Notes: a model not told the origin generated them from the letters alone. Counted from the stretch's first letter, positions 45,496 through 58,149 are shown. The stretch is 64,000 bases of DNA from Tillandsia leiboldiana (GCA_029204045.2 CM055062.1:3173048-3237047); one strand, 5' to 3'. Numbers and translations: made by a program.

Positions 45496-46442
45496 CTGAG
45501 GAAGATGTTTCGATAGCATACCATGAAAGTCTTGTGACTCATTGCCTGTGCGGTTATCTCGGTTGTGTTACTTGAGATAATCATGAGTACAAGAGATATT
45601 GTAGGGTCAAGTCCTGTGATTACAGGAGGGGGATTTGTGATACTCGATCTGGTGTGTGTTGAAACGTCTAGGGCATATACGTTTTTAGTCAGTGATGTGC
45701 TATGTTAGTTGGGTGGTGACTTAATATGGCACTCTTGCATTGTGATTTTTTCCATCTGGTCGCACGCTCCATTACCCGTATGAAGAGTAGACTGTATATG
45801 AGAGAAAATTGGCAAATGTGGCCAAGTGGGAGATTGTTGCCATGTGGTGTGTCCACATTGGCCGGTTCTATTTTGACTCAATCCATATGAGATGTGGATT
45901 AGGATTTATCCTTTTGTGTTAAGGATAAGATCGGATTTTTTCCTTATATGTTAAGGATAAGGATAGGATTTATCCTTATGGGTTAAAGATAAGGATATGT
46001 TTCTTATTGGTTAAGAAACATATCTTAACCCATATCCTAACCGATATTCTCTTATCTCTACGTGAGAAAGAGAATATCCTAAGGAGTCCTAATAATCTAT
46101 AAATAGAACTCCTTCTCTCATACGTTGAGATATATATGATATACAACATATGATAAAAAGAATTTTCTTCTTCCTCATTCTCTCTTTACGTTCTCTCTGG
46201 GTTTCCACCTTCGTTCCCGGGGTTTTGGAGTGTGGACATAGAAGAGGACTCTGGTAGCCCTCTTCGCATCCGATTCGATCTGCGCAACCGATCTGCAACC
46301 AGAAGATTCGTGGAGAGTCAAGAATTATCAAGATAAGGACGATCCAAGAAGGCTAGTAAAACAAGCTACCCGATCCGGCTTTTGGTTCCTGGATACGTTG
46401 GCTATCCAGTTTGTAAGTTTTCGCTGCCCTCTAATTCCAACA
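45496..46442 (+). mobile_element. Element G: 3' end of an LTR retrotransposon, host of A
   Basis: 45496-45834 is non-coding 3' interior ending in CAAGTGGGAGAT, a polypurine-like tract. 45835-46442 is a 608-bp LTR, TGTTGCCATGTGG to AATTCCAACA, with TATAAATAG at 46098-46106. The rest of the element lies left of A, outside the window. The tract and LTR end look copia-like, but no coding sequence is left to prove it. Confidence 0.75.
45994..46024. repeat. Perfect 13-bp stem in G's LTR
   Basis: GATATGTTTCTTA and its exact complement TAAGAAACATATC are separated by TTGGT. The flanks hold several TTAAGGATAAGGAT-type direct and inverted repeats (45925-46045), upstream of the TATA box. Confidence 0.85.
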
Positions 46443-46443
46443 C

Positions 46444-46593
46444 TAACAAACTAAATCTCTATCAATAATCAAAATTTAACAATTAGATTAAAACTTTTAA
46501 TTTGAAATGAACAAAAAAAACAATAAATTTTATATTGGTTATTGGTAGAAAATAATTTTTCACCGTAAATATTCGATAAAATAATATAATATA
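46444..46593 (+). repeat. Dispersed AT-rich repeat, copy 1
   Basis: About 150 bp align with 63033-63179 in the same orientation (AACAATTAGATTAA, ATTTTATATTGGTTATTGGTAG). It is intergenic; the element family is not identifiable from two fragments. Confidence 0.75.
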
Positions 46594-47674
<1,081 letters not shown>

Positions 47675-47727
47675 CTGTAATACTATTGATAGAAACGACT
47701 AGAGTTTCCAAAATAGTGATCGGTACC

Positions 47728-48305
47728 TGTGACACCCCCGGAATTTGAAATAGTCCTATATATAAATAATACAATATGACTAAAACTCTTAATCTGGCTA
47801 TAACATTTTTGGTGGTAGCAAGACCCAAGAGGTTAAGAGAGTTAAGCGTGCTAGAGCTAGAATAATTTTAGGATGAGTGACACATTGGGAAGTTGGGTCG
47901 TCACAATTAGTATCAGAGACAATCACCAGCCGGAAATGTGAGATGAGTCTCGGCCGAGCCAAAGTTATATAGCGGGTAGAGCGTGGCTCCCTGGCTAATG
48001 ATCGTTGTAGGTGGAATGCAGCTTCCTACAAGGTCGGCTAAGGCTAGCGAGACGAGTCTCACATCGCCTGGTACTAGTGAGTGTGCTTGAGCCTGATGTG
48101 GACGTCAGGGCTTAAAGGGGGGAGGAATGTGACACCCCCAGAATTTGAAATAGTCTTATATATAAATGATATAATAGGACTAAAACTCTTAACCCGGCTA
48201 TATCATTTTGGGTGGTAGCAAGACCCAAGAGGTTAAGAGAGTTAAGTGTGCTAGAGCTCGAGTAGTTCTAGGATGGGTAACCCCCTAGAAAGTTGGGGCG
48301 TCACA
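47728..48305 (+). mobile_element. Element F: TRIM (miniature LTR retrotransposon)
   Basis: Two 178-bp direct repeats (47728-47905 and 48128-48305), each TGTGACACCCCC to CGTCACA, enclose 222 bp. A primer-site remnant TAGTATCAGAG lies at 47908-47918 and AGGGGGGAGGAA just before the second repeat. The 5-bp duplication GTACC flanks it (47723-47727, 48306-48310). The repeats differ by roughly 13% by eye, so it is old. It codes for nothing and needs enzymes in trans. Confidence 0.93.
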
Positions 48306-48476
48306 GTACCGTTAAATATGATTTATTCTATTTAAATTATCTAAAAATTAAATTTTATATTTTTTGATATTATTTTCTTATTTATTAAAATAACATAAAA
48401 ATAAACAGCTGGAAATAAATATTTCTTAAAAAGTGATGATAGAAATTTTGTAATCAATATCGAGAGTAGGGTTGTC

Positions 48477-48745
48477 AACGAGCCGAACACGAGCGAGCTG
48501 GGGTCGGCTCGTGTTCGGCTCGTTTAATAAACGAACCGGACACGAGCTGACTCATTTAAATATCGAGCTAAAAAATTCGGTTCGTACTCGGCTCGTTTAT
48601 TAACGAGCCGAACACGAGCTGGTTAGCGAATAACAAATTTGATTTTCATTTCTGCTTTTAGGTGTAAAGTTGAAAGAAAATTTAAATTTTAATTTAATAA
48701 TTAAAATTCACAAAAAATTGATAACCTAAAATCTAAATAGTAAAG

Positions 48746-48792
<47 letters not shown>

Positions 48793-48905
48793 GCTGTTAT
48801 CGAGCCAAACACGAGCGAGCTGAAAAATTCGGCTCGTGTTCGGCTCGTTTACTAAACGAGCGATTCGATGTCGAGCTCATTTCGAGCCGAATACGAGCTG
48901 GCTCG

Positions 48906-48974
<69 letters not shown>

Positions 48975-49115
48975 GCTGTTATCGAGCCAAACACGAGCGA
49001 GCTGAAAAATTCGGCTCGTGTTCGGCTCGTTTACTAAACGAGCGATTCGATGTCGAGCTCATTTCGAGCCGAATACGAGCTGGCTCGTGAACAGTGAGCT
49101 GGATTGCCACCCCTA
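48477..49115. mobile_element. hAT-like MITE with internal duplication
   Basis: The ends TAGGGTTGTCAACGAGC and TAGGGGTGGCAATCCAGC (right end, complement) are imperfect terminal inverted repeats. An 8-bp duplication ATCGAGAG lies at 48469-48476 and 49116-49123, the hAT-type size. The interior is built of GAGCCGAACACGAGC-type sequence in both orientations. A unit of about 120 bp (48787-48908) is repeated at 48969-49090, and (AT)n tracts precede both (48749-48788, 48909-48970). No transposase. Confidence 0.88.
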
Positions 49116-49229
49116 ATCGAGAGTATAGTTTAAAAATTTTTCTAACTAAAACTTAATTAATTTAGATTTTTTTTATATCGTTAAATAAGTAAAAGACTTC
49201 TATTTACTATTAAAATTATAAATTTTGCA

Positions 49230-49404
49230 ACTTTTTGATCAATAGATTAATGAGTTGTTATTTCTTCGGGAAGATGCATAGAGCGTTGGGTTTCCGTCCC
49301 CCTTCGATGAAGTTCTTCGTTCAGCTGACTGAGGGCTTCTACTCTCGTCGGCAGTGGTGCAGGAACGCGGTCCTAGCTACCGTCATTGGCCCTGATCGGC
49401 TCGG
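49230..49404 (+). pseudogene. LINE ORF1, N-terminal piece
   Basis: The plus strand reads MHRALGFRPPSMKFF and WCRNAVLATVIGPDRLG, the conserved start of the ORF1 of many plant L1-like LINEs. It is cut by E at 49404 and continues at 56108. The 5' end of the LINE is not visible with certainty. Confidence 0.6.
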
Positions 49405-49647
49405 TGTAATGCTCAAGTCCGAGTCGCAACCGGCTCGGAGGTGCGACACGAGCTTCGGATGGCGATGATGAAGAACTGAGCAGAGAAACCCCGGATCGGA
49501 GGCGCACGCTCGATGATGAGATTGGACTGAGGGCAAAGGCGTCGATGATGATCCAAGGATTCCTGGGCTTCGTCTTCTTCACCAAAGGCACAATCGGCTC
49601 GAGATAGGGAGGATTAATTGGGAGTAGGGAAGGATGAGAGGCGGAAG

Positions 49648-49702
49648 GAGAAGAAGAAGAAGAAGAAGAAGAAGAAGAAGAAGAAGAAGAAGAAGAAGAA
49701 GA
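49648..49702. repeat. (GAA)n microsatellite in E's 3' LTR
   Basis: About 18 GAA/AAG units; the other LTR has a shorter tract at 55493-55535. The length difference is the main size difference between the LTRs. Confidence 0.97.
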
Positions 49703-50274
49703 AAAAGAGAAACTGGAATGGAAAAACTGTATTAACTGTTTTCCTGTTTTTCTTGTTACAACTATTCAGCTACTTATAGCTGACAATTACTGGTCTGTAA
49801 TACAACTAACTAAGGCCCCTACTGTACTATTGGGCACATTGTTGCTGAATGGGGCTTGGTGGGGCTACTTCCGCCTGGGCCTGGGCTTGCTTGAGTGGCG
49901 TAGCGGGTCGGATCCTTCTCGTGCCTGCCCGACTCCGCCTCTTGAGGAATACCCAGAAGCCTCTGGACAGCCCTAGGTCTCCTTCCCTATTCTCTGGCAT
50001 CTCCTCCCTTTTCCCCCACAGAGTTTCGCTCCTGCTGCTTCCCTCGCCTCGAAGTATACGACAAAGGTAAGCTCGGATCCTTGCCTTCCCCTTCAGAGCT
50101 CCGCTTCTGCTGCTTCCCTCGCCCCGAAATATACTACAACGGTCATCTCGGCTCCTTGTTATCGTGCTCCCTTCGTTAGTCTCTCCTGAGGCCAGGACCC
50201 ATTTCCTTGCTCCTGGGAAAGCTAAGTATACTATGTTTTTCTTATACTACTGTGCACCTTCCTGAAGCATTACA

Positions 50275-50310
50275 ATCCCCCCTGCTTAGCTTATTCCTGT
50301 CCTCAGGAAT
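50275..50310 (-). promoter_or_regulatory. E polypurine tract and 3' hairpin
   Basis: Sense GCAGGGGGGAT adjoins the 3' LTR. At 50293-50310 the sense strand has ATTCCTG-AGGA-CAGGAAT, a 7-bp stem with the same loop as in C but an unrelated stem. It begins just past the pol stop. Confidence 0.75.
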
Positions 50311-50795
50311 CAAAAGTGGGAAACCGACGTTTGAGACTCCAGTAGTCCTCCCATGTAGCCGACCCCTCCGGCAAGTTGCTCCAGGTAACTAACACCTTAG
50401 TGACTGCCCTCTGACCCCTCTTGCTCAGCCTCCGCCCCAACACGTCCACCGGCTCCGCCAACACCTGGCCGTCCGCGCCAACCGAGGGCAGTGCTTGGGA
50501 CAACCCGCTACTGCCTGAGGGACACTTCTTGAGTAAAGAGACGTGGAACACTAGGTGAATCTGGGAATCGTCAGGTAAACGCAGCTTATAAGCAACTTGC
50601 CCCACTTTTTCAAGAATCTCATAGGGCCCGTAATAGCGGGCAGCTAATTTTGGGTTCTTTCTCGCCGCTACAGACATTTGTCGGTAAGGTTGCAGCTTCA
50701 GGTAAACTTTATCTCCTACACAGTATTCCCTCTCCTTTCTGTGTTTATCCGCTTGCTGCTTCATTCGGTTCTGAGCCACCTGTAGCCTATCCTTG
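50303..50795 (-). pseudogene. pol: E integrase C-terminus and chromodomain-like tail
   Basis: The frame has GDKVYLKLQPYRQMS, the usual integrase C-terminal fold, then VFHVSLLKK and the tail KVLVTWSNLPEGSATWEDYWSL, a chromodomain-like module of the kind that binds modified histones in chromoviruses. It is separated from the integrase core by one TAG near 50795, in the same frame. Confidence 0.88.
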
Positions 50796-50797
50796 AG

Positions 50798-51544
50798 CTA
50801 TCGGGTCAACTTTTCCCTCTTCTCTGCCCACTCCCGTACCTCTTGGGAGGTAGCTGCTCCTGCGGCGGCCACCAGAGTGTCTGGTGGGTCTACTCCATAG
50901 AGGGCCCGGTAAGGAGTAGTACCAAGTGAGGTATGATAATTGGTGTTATACCACCATTCGGCTAACGGTAAGTATTTACTCCATTTGTGAGGGTGCTGGA
51001 AGGACATACACCGGAGGTATGTCTCCATACAACGATTAACTCGTTCCGTCTGCCCATCAGTCTCGGGATGGTATGACGTGCTCATCTTGAGCTGAGTACC
51101 CAAAAATTTGAACAGTTCTGTCCAGAACTGGCTGGTGAAAACCTTATCCCGATCCGTCACTATCCCTTTGGGATAGCCATGTAGTTTATATATGGTATCC
51201 ATGAATACTCGTGCAATGTGAGTAGCTGTAAAAGGGTGCTTTAAGGGTATGAAATGGGCATATTTGGTTAGCCTATCCACTATCACCATAACTGTGTCTT
51301 TACCTTCAGAACAGGGGAGTGCCTCGATGAAATCCATGCTTATTTCCTCCCAGATTTGATTAGGGATAGGTAAAGGTTGGAGCAACCCTTGATAGCCTCG
51401 TGTGTCAGATTTATTTTGTGCACAAATTCTGCAATTTTGAACTAACTCGTCTATCTGTCTCTTCATCCCCTTCCAGTAAAAATGTCTTTTTATACGCCTA
51501 TAGGTATGCAACACCCCCCGAGTGACCTCCCAGACTAGAATCAT
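50798..51544 (-). pseudogene. pol: E integrase zinc finger and core
   Basis: It contains CRICAQNK (end of the HHCC finger), MDFIEALP (first Asp), GIVTDRDKVF (second Asp) and DGQTERVN (Glu), so the catalytic triad is intact, unlike in A. A frameshift near 51515, at a run of six C on the plus strand, separates it from RNase H. Confidence 0.9.
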
Positions 51545-52709
51545 GAAATTGTTTAACCAGCTTATCCTTTAGGTTCCCCGCCGCACCCACACAGACTCTG
51601 CCCTTATACCTGAGAACACCTTGATTGAGCTTGTAGTGTTCATGGGCCTCCGGATGTATACTAACTTCCTTAATAAGCTGCTCATAATATGGATCCCCTT
51701 GATAACTCTCTTCGACTTCAATGGACCACGCAGCAGTTATAACTGTAATTGCACACATTTGGGGCACGTCCCAGCTTTGCCTAGACAGGGCGTCCGCCGC
51801 CGCATTTTCTCTTCCCTTTCTGTAGATAATCTCGTAGTCGAACCCCATAAGCCTAAGCATGCCCTTTTGTTGCATAGGAGTGGCTATCTTTTGCTCCAAA
51901 AGATATTTGAGGCTCTCGTGGTCCGTTTTGATGATAAATTTTTCAGTCATTAGGTAGTGTCGCCACTTCTGGGTAGCCATTAGTATTGCCAAAAATTCTT
52001 TCTCATACGTTGACAAGCCCATATTCTTTCCAGTGATAGCTTTGCTGAGATAAGCTATAGGCTTGCCTTCTTGAGAGAGTACAACCCCTATTCCACCCCC
52101 ACTCGCGTCGACCTCTAAAATAAAGGGTACCCTGAAATCTGGCATTCTCAAAACAGGGGTTGTAGTCATGGCTCTCTTGAGGGTCTCGAAGACCTGCTGA
52201 GCTTCCTGCGACCATTTGAATTGGTCCCTTTTTAATAATTCGGTGAGCGGTCTACTAATAGACCCATAGTTCTTTACAAACTTTCGGTAATACCCGGTCA
52301 ATCCCAAGAAGCCCCATAGCTCCTTAACTGTCTGCGGCACCGGCCAATTGGCCATAGCCTCTAACTTTGCTGGATCCGTAGCGACACCCTCTGTCGAAAT
52401 GATATGACCCAAGTACTCTACTTGCTCCCGCCCAAATGTACACTTACTCTTCTTGGCATACAAGTGATTTTCCTTCATAACCCGCAGCACTGTTCCTAAA
52501 TGCACCCGATGTTCATCCAGATCTCTACTGTAGACTAGTATGTCATCGAAGAATACCATGACATATTTCCTTAAGTAGGGTGCAAATATAGTGTTCATTA
52601 AAGCTTGAAAGGTGGCCGGGGCATTTGTCAAACCAAAGGGCATTACCTTGAACTCATAATGCCCTTGGTGGGTTCGAAACGCAGTCTTGGGTATATCTTC
52701 GGTGTACAC
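51498..52709 (-). pseudogene. pol: E reverse transcriptase (fingers to thumb) and RNase H
   Basis: About 400 codons are open: TAFRTHQGHYEFKVMPFGLTNAP, the catalytic VFFDDILVYS, connection domain, then RNase H with LEVDASGGGIG, YEKEFLAI (Glu present) and KTDHESLKYL. A TGA at 52731-52733 just upstream, where DLRSGHHQ is expected, is best explained by CGA to TGA. Confidence 0.92.
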
Positions 52710-52828
52710 TCTGATTTGATGATGCCCTGATCATAAGTCCAACTTAGAAAAAAGCTTGGATCCCCCCAATTCGTCCAAGAGATCGTCGATGATAGGAATG
52801 GGAAACTTATCCTTGACGGTAACTTTAT

Positions 52829-53104
52829 TTAATTGTCGGTAGTCGATAAACATTCGCCAACTCCCGTTTTTTTCTTTACTAACAGTACGGGGGAAGCAAA
52901 AGGGCAGTTGCTTGCTTGAATTATAGAGGACTCAAGCATTTCCTTAATCTGCTTCTCGATCTCTCCTTTCTGCTCATACGAGTGTCGATAAGGTCGGAGT
53001 TGGATAGGTACTGCCCCCTGTTGCAGTGGTATTTTGTGATCTATGGCTCTTTGCGGGGGTAGCTCAGTGGGCTGCTCAAACACCTCGGCATATTGATCCA
53101 CCAC
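52829..53104 (-). pseudogene. pol: E reverse transcriptase N-terminal part
   Basis: It reads MVDQYAEVFEQPTELPPQRAIDHKIPL, then RPYRHSYEQKGEIEKQIKEML and FASPVLLVKKK, the start of gypsy RT. The frame breaks near 52870, in the Lys-rich codons at the active-site entry. Confidence 0.88.
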
Positions 53105-53188
53105 CTCTTACAAAGCGGGGTTTATTTTCGCGGTTACTGTTGATTCACCAATCAGGTGACAGTGGCTGATAAGGCAGCATTCTCCTTG

Positions 53189-53764
53189 CTAAAAGTCTTG
53201 GTACAATTGGTTGGCCGTAATCGATTTCAACTGAGCTCCCTCCTTGATACCACTTAGAACTAGGGGCCGACCATCATTCTGAATGGTTATAGCATCTTGA
53301 TGAAAATCGAAGGTGACCTTGCTGTGGGGCCTCAACCAATCAATGCCTAGAACCATACTCGAACCTCCCAACCTGATAACACTCAAATCAGTGTGGAAAG
53401 GATGCCCTTGCATGGTCCATTGGAATCGGGGGCATTGTAGTTTACTTAACACCTTTTGCCCATTGGCGACAGTAACCAGCAAGGAGGTGGCAGCTATCAT
53501 GGTAGCCTTGATATCTTTAGCTACTTGGTAGTCCAAAAAACTGTGTGTACTACCGGTATCCACCAATATGGATAGTGCTTCTCCCTTAGCCTCTCCCTGT
53601 ATCTTAATAGTGTTGGGCTGCCTTTCGCCACTTAAGGCATGAACCGAGATCCCTACCTCAGGGGTGTCACCCCTCGTTTCTTGAAATTCCACAATCTCAT
53701 CTGTTACTTCTTCCTGGACAAAATCTTCATCATAAATTTTCAAGATGTCATCCCAACCTTGCAA
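53189..53764 (-). pseudogene. pol: E aspartic protease
   Basis: The active-site triad is in ILVDTGSTHSFLD, followed by VLGIDWLRPHSKV, both typical of gypsy proteases that cut gag-pol. The residues are intact. The stretch 53105-53188 links to RT with one or more stops. Confidence 0.88.
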
Positions 53765-53779
53765 GACATTGAGAGACTT

Positions 53780-54313
53780 CGAGGAACATACATGTCCGGG
53801 GTGGTATCTTTCCCCACATTTAAAACACTATCCCGCAGCCCGCCTCTGCTCTATCAGTGCTCTATTAGTGGTTAGTTGGGTTCATGCAGGGTTTTGGGAA
53901 CTATTTTGTCCGACCTTCGAAAGAAATGGTCCTGGTGCTTGTCTGGGATACAAGGGTGATGGGTACAGTCCATTGGGGGCTCTCACATTATTCCTGAACT
54001 TCCTGTTAATCACAGCTAATGCTTTTTCATGTAACGTGGCTTGTTCGTAAGCTTCTAACAGGGTGTTCGGATGCGCAATATCCATGAAGGGTAGCAAATC
54101 TTCATTCAACCCATTTATGTAGCAAGAAATGAGATGTTCTTCGGTGAGGTGAGAATTATAAAACAGGAGCCTGTTTCGAAGTTCTTCAAACTGCTCCTGA
54201 TACCTCTCTACTGTGCTTACTTGTTTGAGATTGTTGAGCTCCCGTACTAGATACCTCTCCCCTGTTTGGGCAAACCTCCGATAAAGTGCCTCGGTGAATT
54301 CTTCCCAACTCAC
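53780..54313 (-). pseudogene. gag: E gag, C-terminal part with zinc knuckle
   Basis: It has the gag domain end (WEEFTEALYRRFAQTGE, ELNNLKQVSTVERYQEQFEELRN) and, at about 53786-53827, a zinc knuckle CFKCGERYHPGHVC with all ligands. Stops fall between the two. Confidence 0.82.
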
Positions 54314-54355
54314 CTCCTGCCTCTGGATAAAATAACTTTGTCTCCAATTCCTTGC

Positions 54356-54952
54356 TTATCCTGTTAAATGCATGGAGGCAATGCTTAGCCACTGCTGTTG
54401 AGGAATCTGGTATATCTTGTAATATTGCTCGCAACTCTCCACCCATGACCTGGGATCCTCTCCACCAAACGTGGGGAACTCGAGCTTCGGGTAGGGTACA
54501 TGCTGGTGGCTGTTATACTTATGACCCAATCTTGCTCCCCTCTCTTCACCACCCATCTCCCAATCCTTAACAGGTATGGGTAGTATCCCCTTCCCTTTAA
54601 CATCTCTGGTGCCTATATGTGTTCCTTTAAGTTCCTCTTTACAGATTGGCTCTCTCTGGAATGTGCAGGCTGCTTGACTTGTTGCCGCGGGGTAGGTAGC
54701 AGTGGACTGTGTGGAGAACAATCTCAGTATTTCTTCATGCTTTGATGCACTATCCTTGAGCATGAACTCATGCATCCTTGCTACTTCAGCTTGTGAGGCT
54801 GCGAAGTGAGTTTGTTCCACATCACTCACCTCTTTTATCTGAGTGGCCAATTCTTTGACCCGGTCTTGATACTCCAGGGTAAGTTTCTGCAGCTTGGTTT
54901 CCAATATTGCCATATGCTCAGTTAAATCTTTTAACCGGGTACCCTCGGCCAT
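54356..54952 (-). pseudogene. gag: E gag, N-terminal part
   Basis: It starts at an ATG (MAEGTRLKDLTEHM), has a coiled coil over about the first 90 residues, a linker, and the gag domain start (LEFPTFGGEDPRSWVESCEQYY). A frameshift near 54350 separates it from the rest. The leader to the LTR is about 290 bp and has no obvious acceptor. Confidence 0.85.
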
Positions 54953-55231
54953 CTACTGTTCGGCCGATACAAATTGGAACCGGTTCTGATGCTTCCTCCC
55001 AATCTTGCTCTTACAATTTTTAGAGAATTGCTAAAACAATCCTCTGAATCTCTCAATTGCTGTAATCAAGAATTATACTGCTAATTTTCTCTACTTGTGC
55101 TGTGGAGTTAGGATTACCTATCTCCAGGTTTGCTCGTCGCGGTCATTTTAGATAATACCCGACCTCTTCAGCCACATTCCGCGGTACTCTTGACTATGCG
55201 ATAGCCGGAGCTGCCCCCTGGGATCGGAACT

Positions 55232-56107
55232 GCTCTGATACCACTTGTAATGCTCAAGTCCGAGTCGCAACCGGCTCGGAGGTGCGACACGAGCTTCGGA
55301 TGGCGATGATGAAGAACTGAGCAGAGAAACCTCGGATTGGAGGCGCACGCTCGATGATGAGATTGGACTGAGGGCGAAGGCGTTGATGATGATCCGAGGA
55401 TTCCTGGGCTTCGTCTTCTTCACCAAAGGCACAATCGGCTCAAGATAGGGAGGATTAATGGGGAGTGGGGAAGGATGAGAGGCGGAAGGAGTAGAAGAAG
55501 AAGAAGAAGAAGAAGAAGAAGAAGAAGAAGAAGAAAAAGAGAAACTGGAATGGAAAAACTGTATTAACTGTTTTCTTATTTTTCTTGTTACAACTATTCA
55601 GCTACTTATAGCTGACAATTACTGGTCTGTAATACAACTAACTAAGGCCCCTACTGTACTATTGGGCACATTGTTGCTGAATGGGGCTTGGTGGGGCTAC
55701 TTCCGCCTGGGCTTGGGCTTGCTTGAGTGGCGTAGCGGGTCGGATCCTTCTCGTGCCTGCCCGACTCCGCCTATTGAGGAATACCCCAGAAGCCTCTAGA
55801 CAGCCCTAGGTCTCAGTCCCTATTCTCTGGCATCTCCTCTCTTTTCCCCCACAGAGTTTCGCTCCTGCTGCTTCCCTCGCCCCGAAGTATGCGACAAAGG
55901 TAAGCTCGGATCCTTGCCTTCCCCTTCAGAGCTCAGCTCCTGCTACTTCCCTTGCCCCGAAATATACTACAACGGTCATCTCGGCTCCTTGTTATCGTGC
56001 TCCCTTCGTCAGTGTCTCCTGAGGCCAGGACCCATTTCCTTGCTCCTGGGAAAGCTAAGTATACTATGTTTTTCTTATACTACTGTGCACCTTCCTGAAG
56101 CATTACA
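55232..56107 (-). repeat. E primer site and 5' LTR
   Basis: The primer site is at 55232-55243, two bases inside the LTR (55246-56107). The LTR starts TGTAATGCTCAAG on the plus strand and ends GAAGCATTACA. Confidence 0.9.
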
Positions 56108-58094
56108 CTGGGGTCTTGCCCTTAGGAGATGATTGTGTCAGACCTTGCTACTAGATTTGGTGGGTTAAGCAACGACTTCCACGCGGCTCGGTACAGGGAG
56201 AGGGACTACGTGATCTTTCTCCCACAATGGGTCCGACCCGAGGAGCTTGTTAGTAGGGATGTTATTAGATTTCCTCATTGTCGGCTCCGATGTTATGAGT
56301 GGAACTCTTACCGAAATGCTAGAAGGTCCCAGCTCAGGTTCAAAGCGTGGATCAAACCGGTCAATTTACCCTTTGAGTGCTGGTTGGAGTCCAGGGTTGC
56401 CTCTATCGTCAGTAGCTTCGGTAGGTACCTTCGCGGCGACGACGACAACCTTAATATGCTCGACCTTATTGGATTTCAGTGCCAAATTGTTGTTAACGAC
56501 CCCGCCGACATCCCCGAGAATATTCTGATTACCTTGGGGGATCTCACCTTAACTGTTATCATGCAACTGGAGCGAACTGCCCCGTTCGGCGGTGATGACC
56601 GCGGCATCCCGTTTGCAGGCGGGGATCCGAACGAGGGGGCTGAGCAGACAGTTCCCCTTGGGCGGCAGCTGGCAAGAAGAGTGAACTTACAAGAAACTGG
56701 CAACTCCAGATTCAGTTCAACTGAGGGCTTAGCCGTTGGCCAGAATGACCCCTGAAACTCTTCAGAAATTCGGGACAGAAGGCGTAATAGCTCAACCTGA
56801 CCACCTGAGAGACGTCTGGCTCCGCCGGGTCCCGGCGACGGTACGACTAAGGCTGTGGCTGAGGAGGGGAAGGAACCATTAATGTTCCCAATGGTCAAAG
56901 GCGTTTACACAACGGTCGCTGCAACTTCGCTCCATGATCTTGAGCAGTGCCGATCCTGGTAGGGGGAGCCATGCAAACCTCGTTCCGACGGACTTCTCGA
57001 GAGACGGACTTTAGACCTTACCAGAAAGTTTTCAAAGGAGGTCTTGCCTCTGGAGTGTTAGAGGCATCAACGAATGAAGAAAGGGAGGATCGACTCACCT
57101 GGAGTCTGGGGCGACGTAGGCGATCCGCATCTGGTTGCTGTCGGCGAGGATGGTGGTCTGGGGGATGGCGCAGCGGTAGGTGGAGGTGGACCTCAGGGGG
57201 GGGGAGCCTCGTTCCTCGTAGGGTTAATCTGGGCCAGCGTGGGGATCGAGGGACTTGGGCGCGGGAAGCTCTGGATGGGTGCCTCGTTCCTCGGCATTCG
57301 ATGATGAGGAGCATGGGCGTGGCTATTTCTGGGTCAGCGGGGGGACCGAGGGCTTTTGGAGGGACGCGGGAGGTGGGCTGCCTTAGTGGGCCTTTCCCGC
57401 AATGGGTTTCTACTAGGTCCGCAGATTGGGCCTCTATGTCTTTGGTGGTGGGCCTCGAAGCGCCTTTAAACCAGGACAACTTTGCCTTTCCCTTGCTTTG
57501 GGGCTCTTAGACTATATCCTGCTGTGGGCTACCATTTCTTAAGGGCTCATTTATTGAGAGTCTCCCTCCCCGGTTGTTGGCGCCTGCAAATATGGAATTC
57601 GGTGACCTCTTCCCTCCTAATTTCATGGCATTGTCGCGCGCGGCGGTTCTCACAGGAACCGAAATTAATTGGGGATTAGCACCTATTAGTTCGGCGCTAG
57701 CCGGGGGGATGTTTGTCATGGTCCAATCAACCCATGCGAAGAAGGGGGTGTGGAGGGACTTCTAGCAGCAGTCAATGACTCTCAGAAGGAGCCTCCGTTA
57801 CAGGTTGACGCTCATTGCGACAAAGGAACAAGGCTACAGGAGCCTGCATCTGGAAAGTTCATCATGCTGGCAACCAGCTGTTCCCCCAGGAAGAGCATTC
57901 GATTGGCGAGGGGCCCCTTAGGTGCTATGATGGAAAGAGCCAAAGCGCGTAAAGCACAACTGTTGGAAGGCCAAGCCTCTGCACTTTGGGATGTGACGTA
58001 TGTCAAGCTCCAGGAAAAAAACGCGTTGTGCGGGATTCTCCTCAGTGGTGATGAGGTAGAGAGCTTCAGGAATTATTTACGTGCCTCTCCCTAG
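56108..58094 (+). pseudogene. LINE ORF1, main part
   Basis: 56129-56755 is open for 208 codons: SDLATRFGGLSNDFHAARYRERDYVIFLPQWV and LPFECWLESRVASIVSSFGR, matching the plant LINE ORF1 nucleic-acid-binding region (DUF4283-like, by memory of the family). After about 57570 two frames give the end of ORF1 (IRLARGPLGAMMERAKARKAQLLEG, GILLSGDEVESF). The middle, 56756-57570, is GC-rich with broken frames. Several frameshifts and stops are present. Confidence 0.7.
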
Positions 58095-58149
58095 GAGGTC
58101 TTTGTTATAGGGATCTTGGTTGGGTGGTGTCTCTCTTTGTCTTTATGTT

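Larger units (their letters stand above)
49405..56107 (-). mobile_element. Element E: Reina-like chromovirus inside the LINE
   Basis: E is 6.7 kb with LTRs of 870 bp (49405-50274) and 862 bp (55246-56107), about 3% different by eye. The flanks CTCGG and CTGGG are a duplication with one change. The primer site at 55232-55243 (sense TGGTATCAGAGC) gives the minus orientation. It codes for gag, protease, RT, RNase H, integrase and a chromodomain-like tail, in at least six broken frames. Both LTRs hold a (GAA)n tract. Confidence 0.92.
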
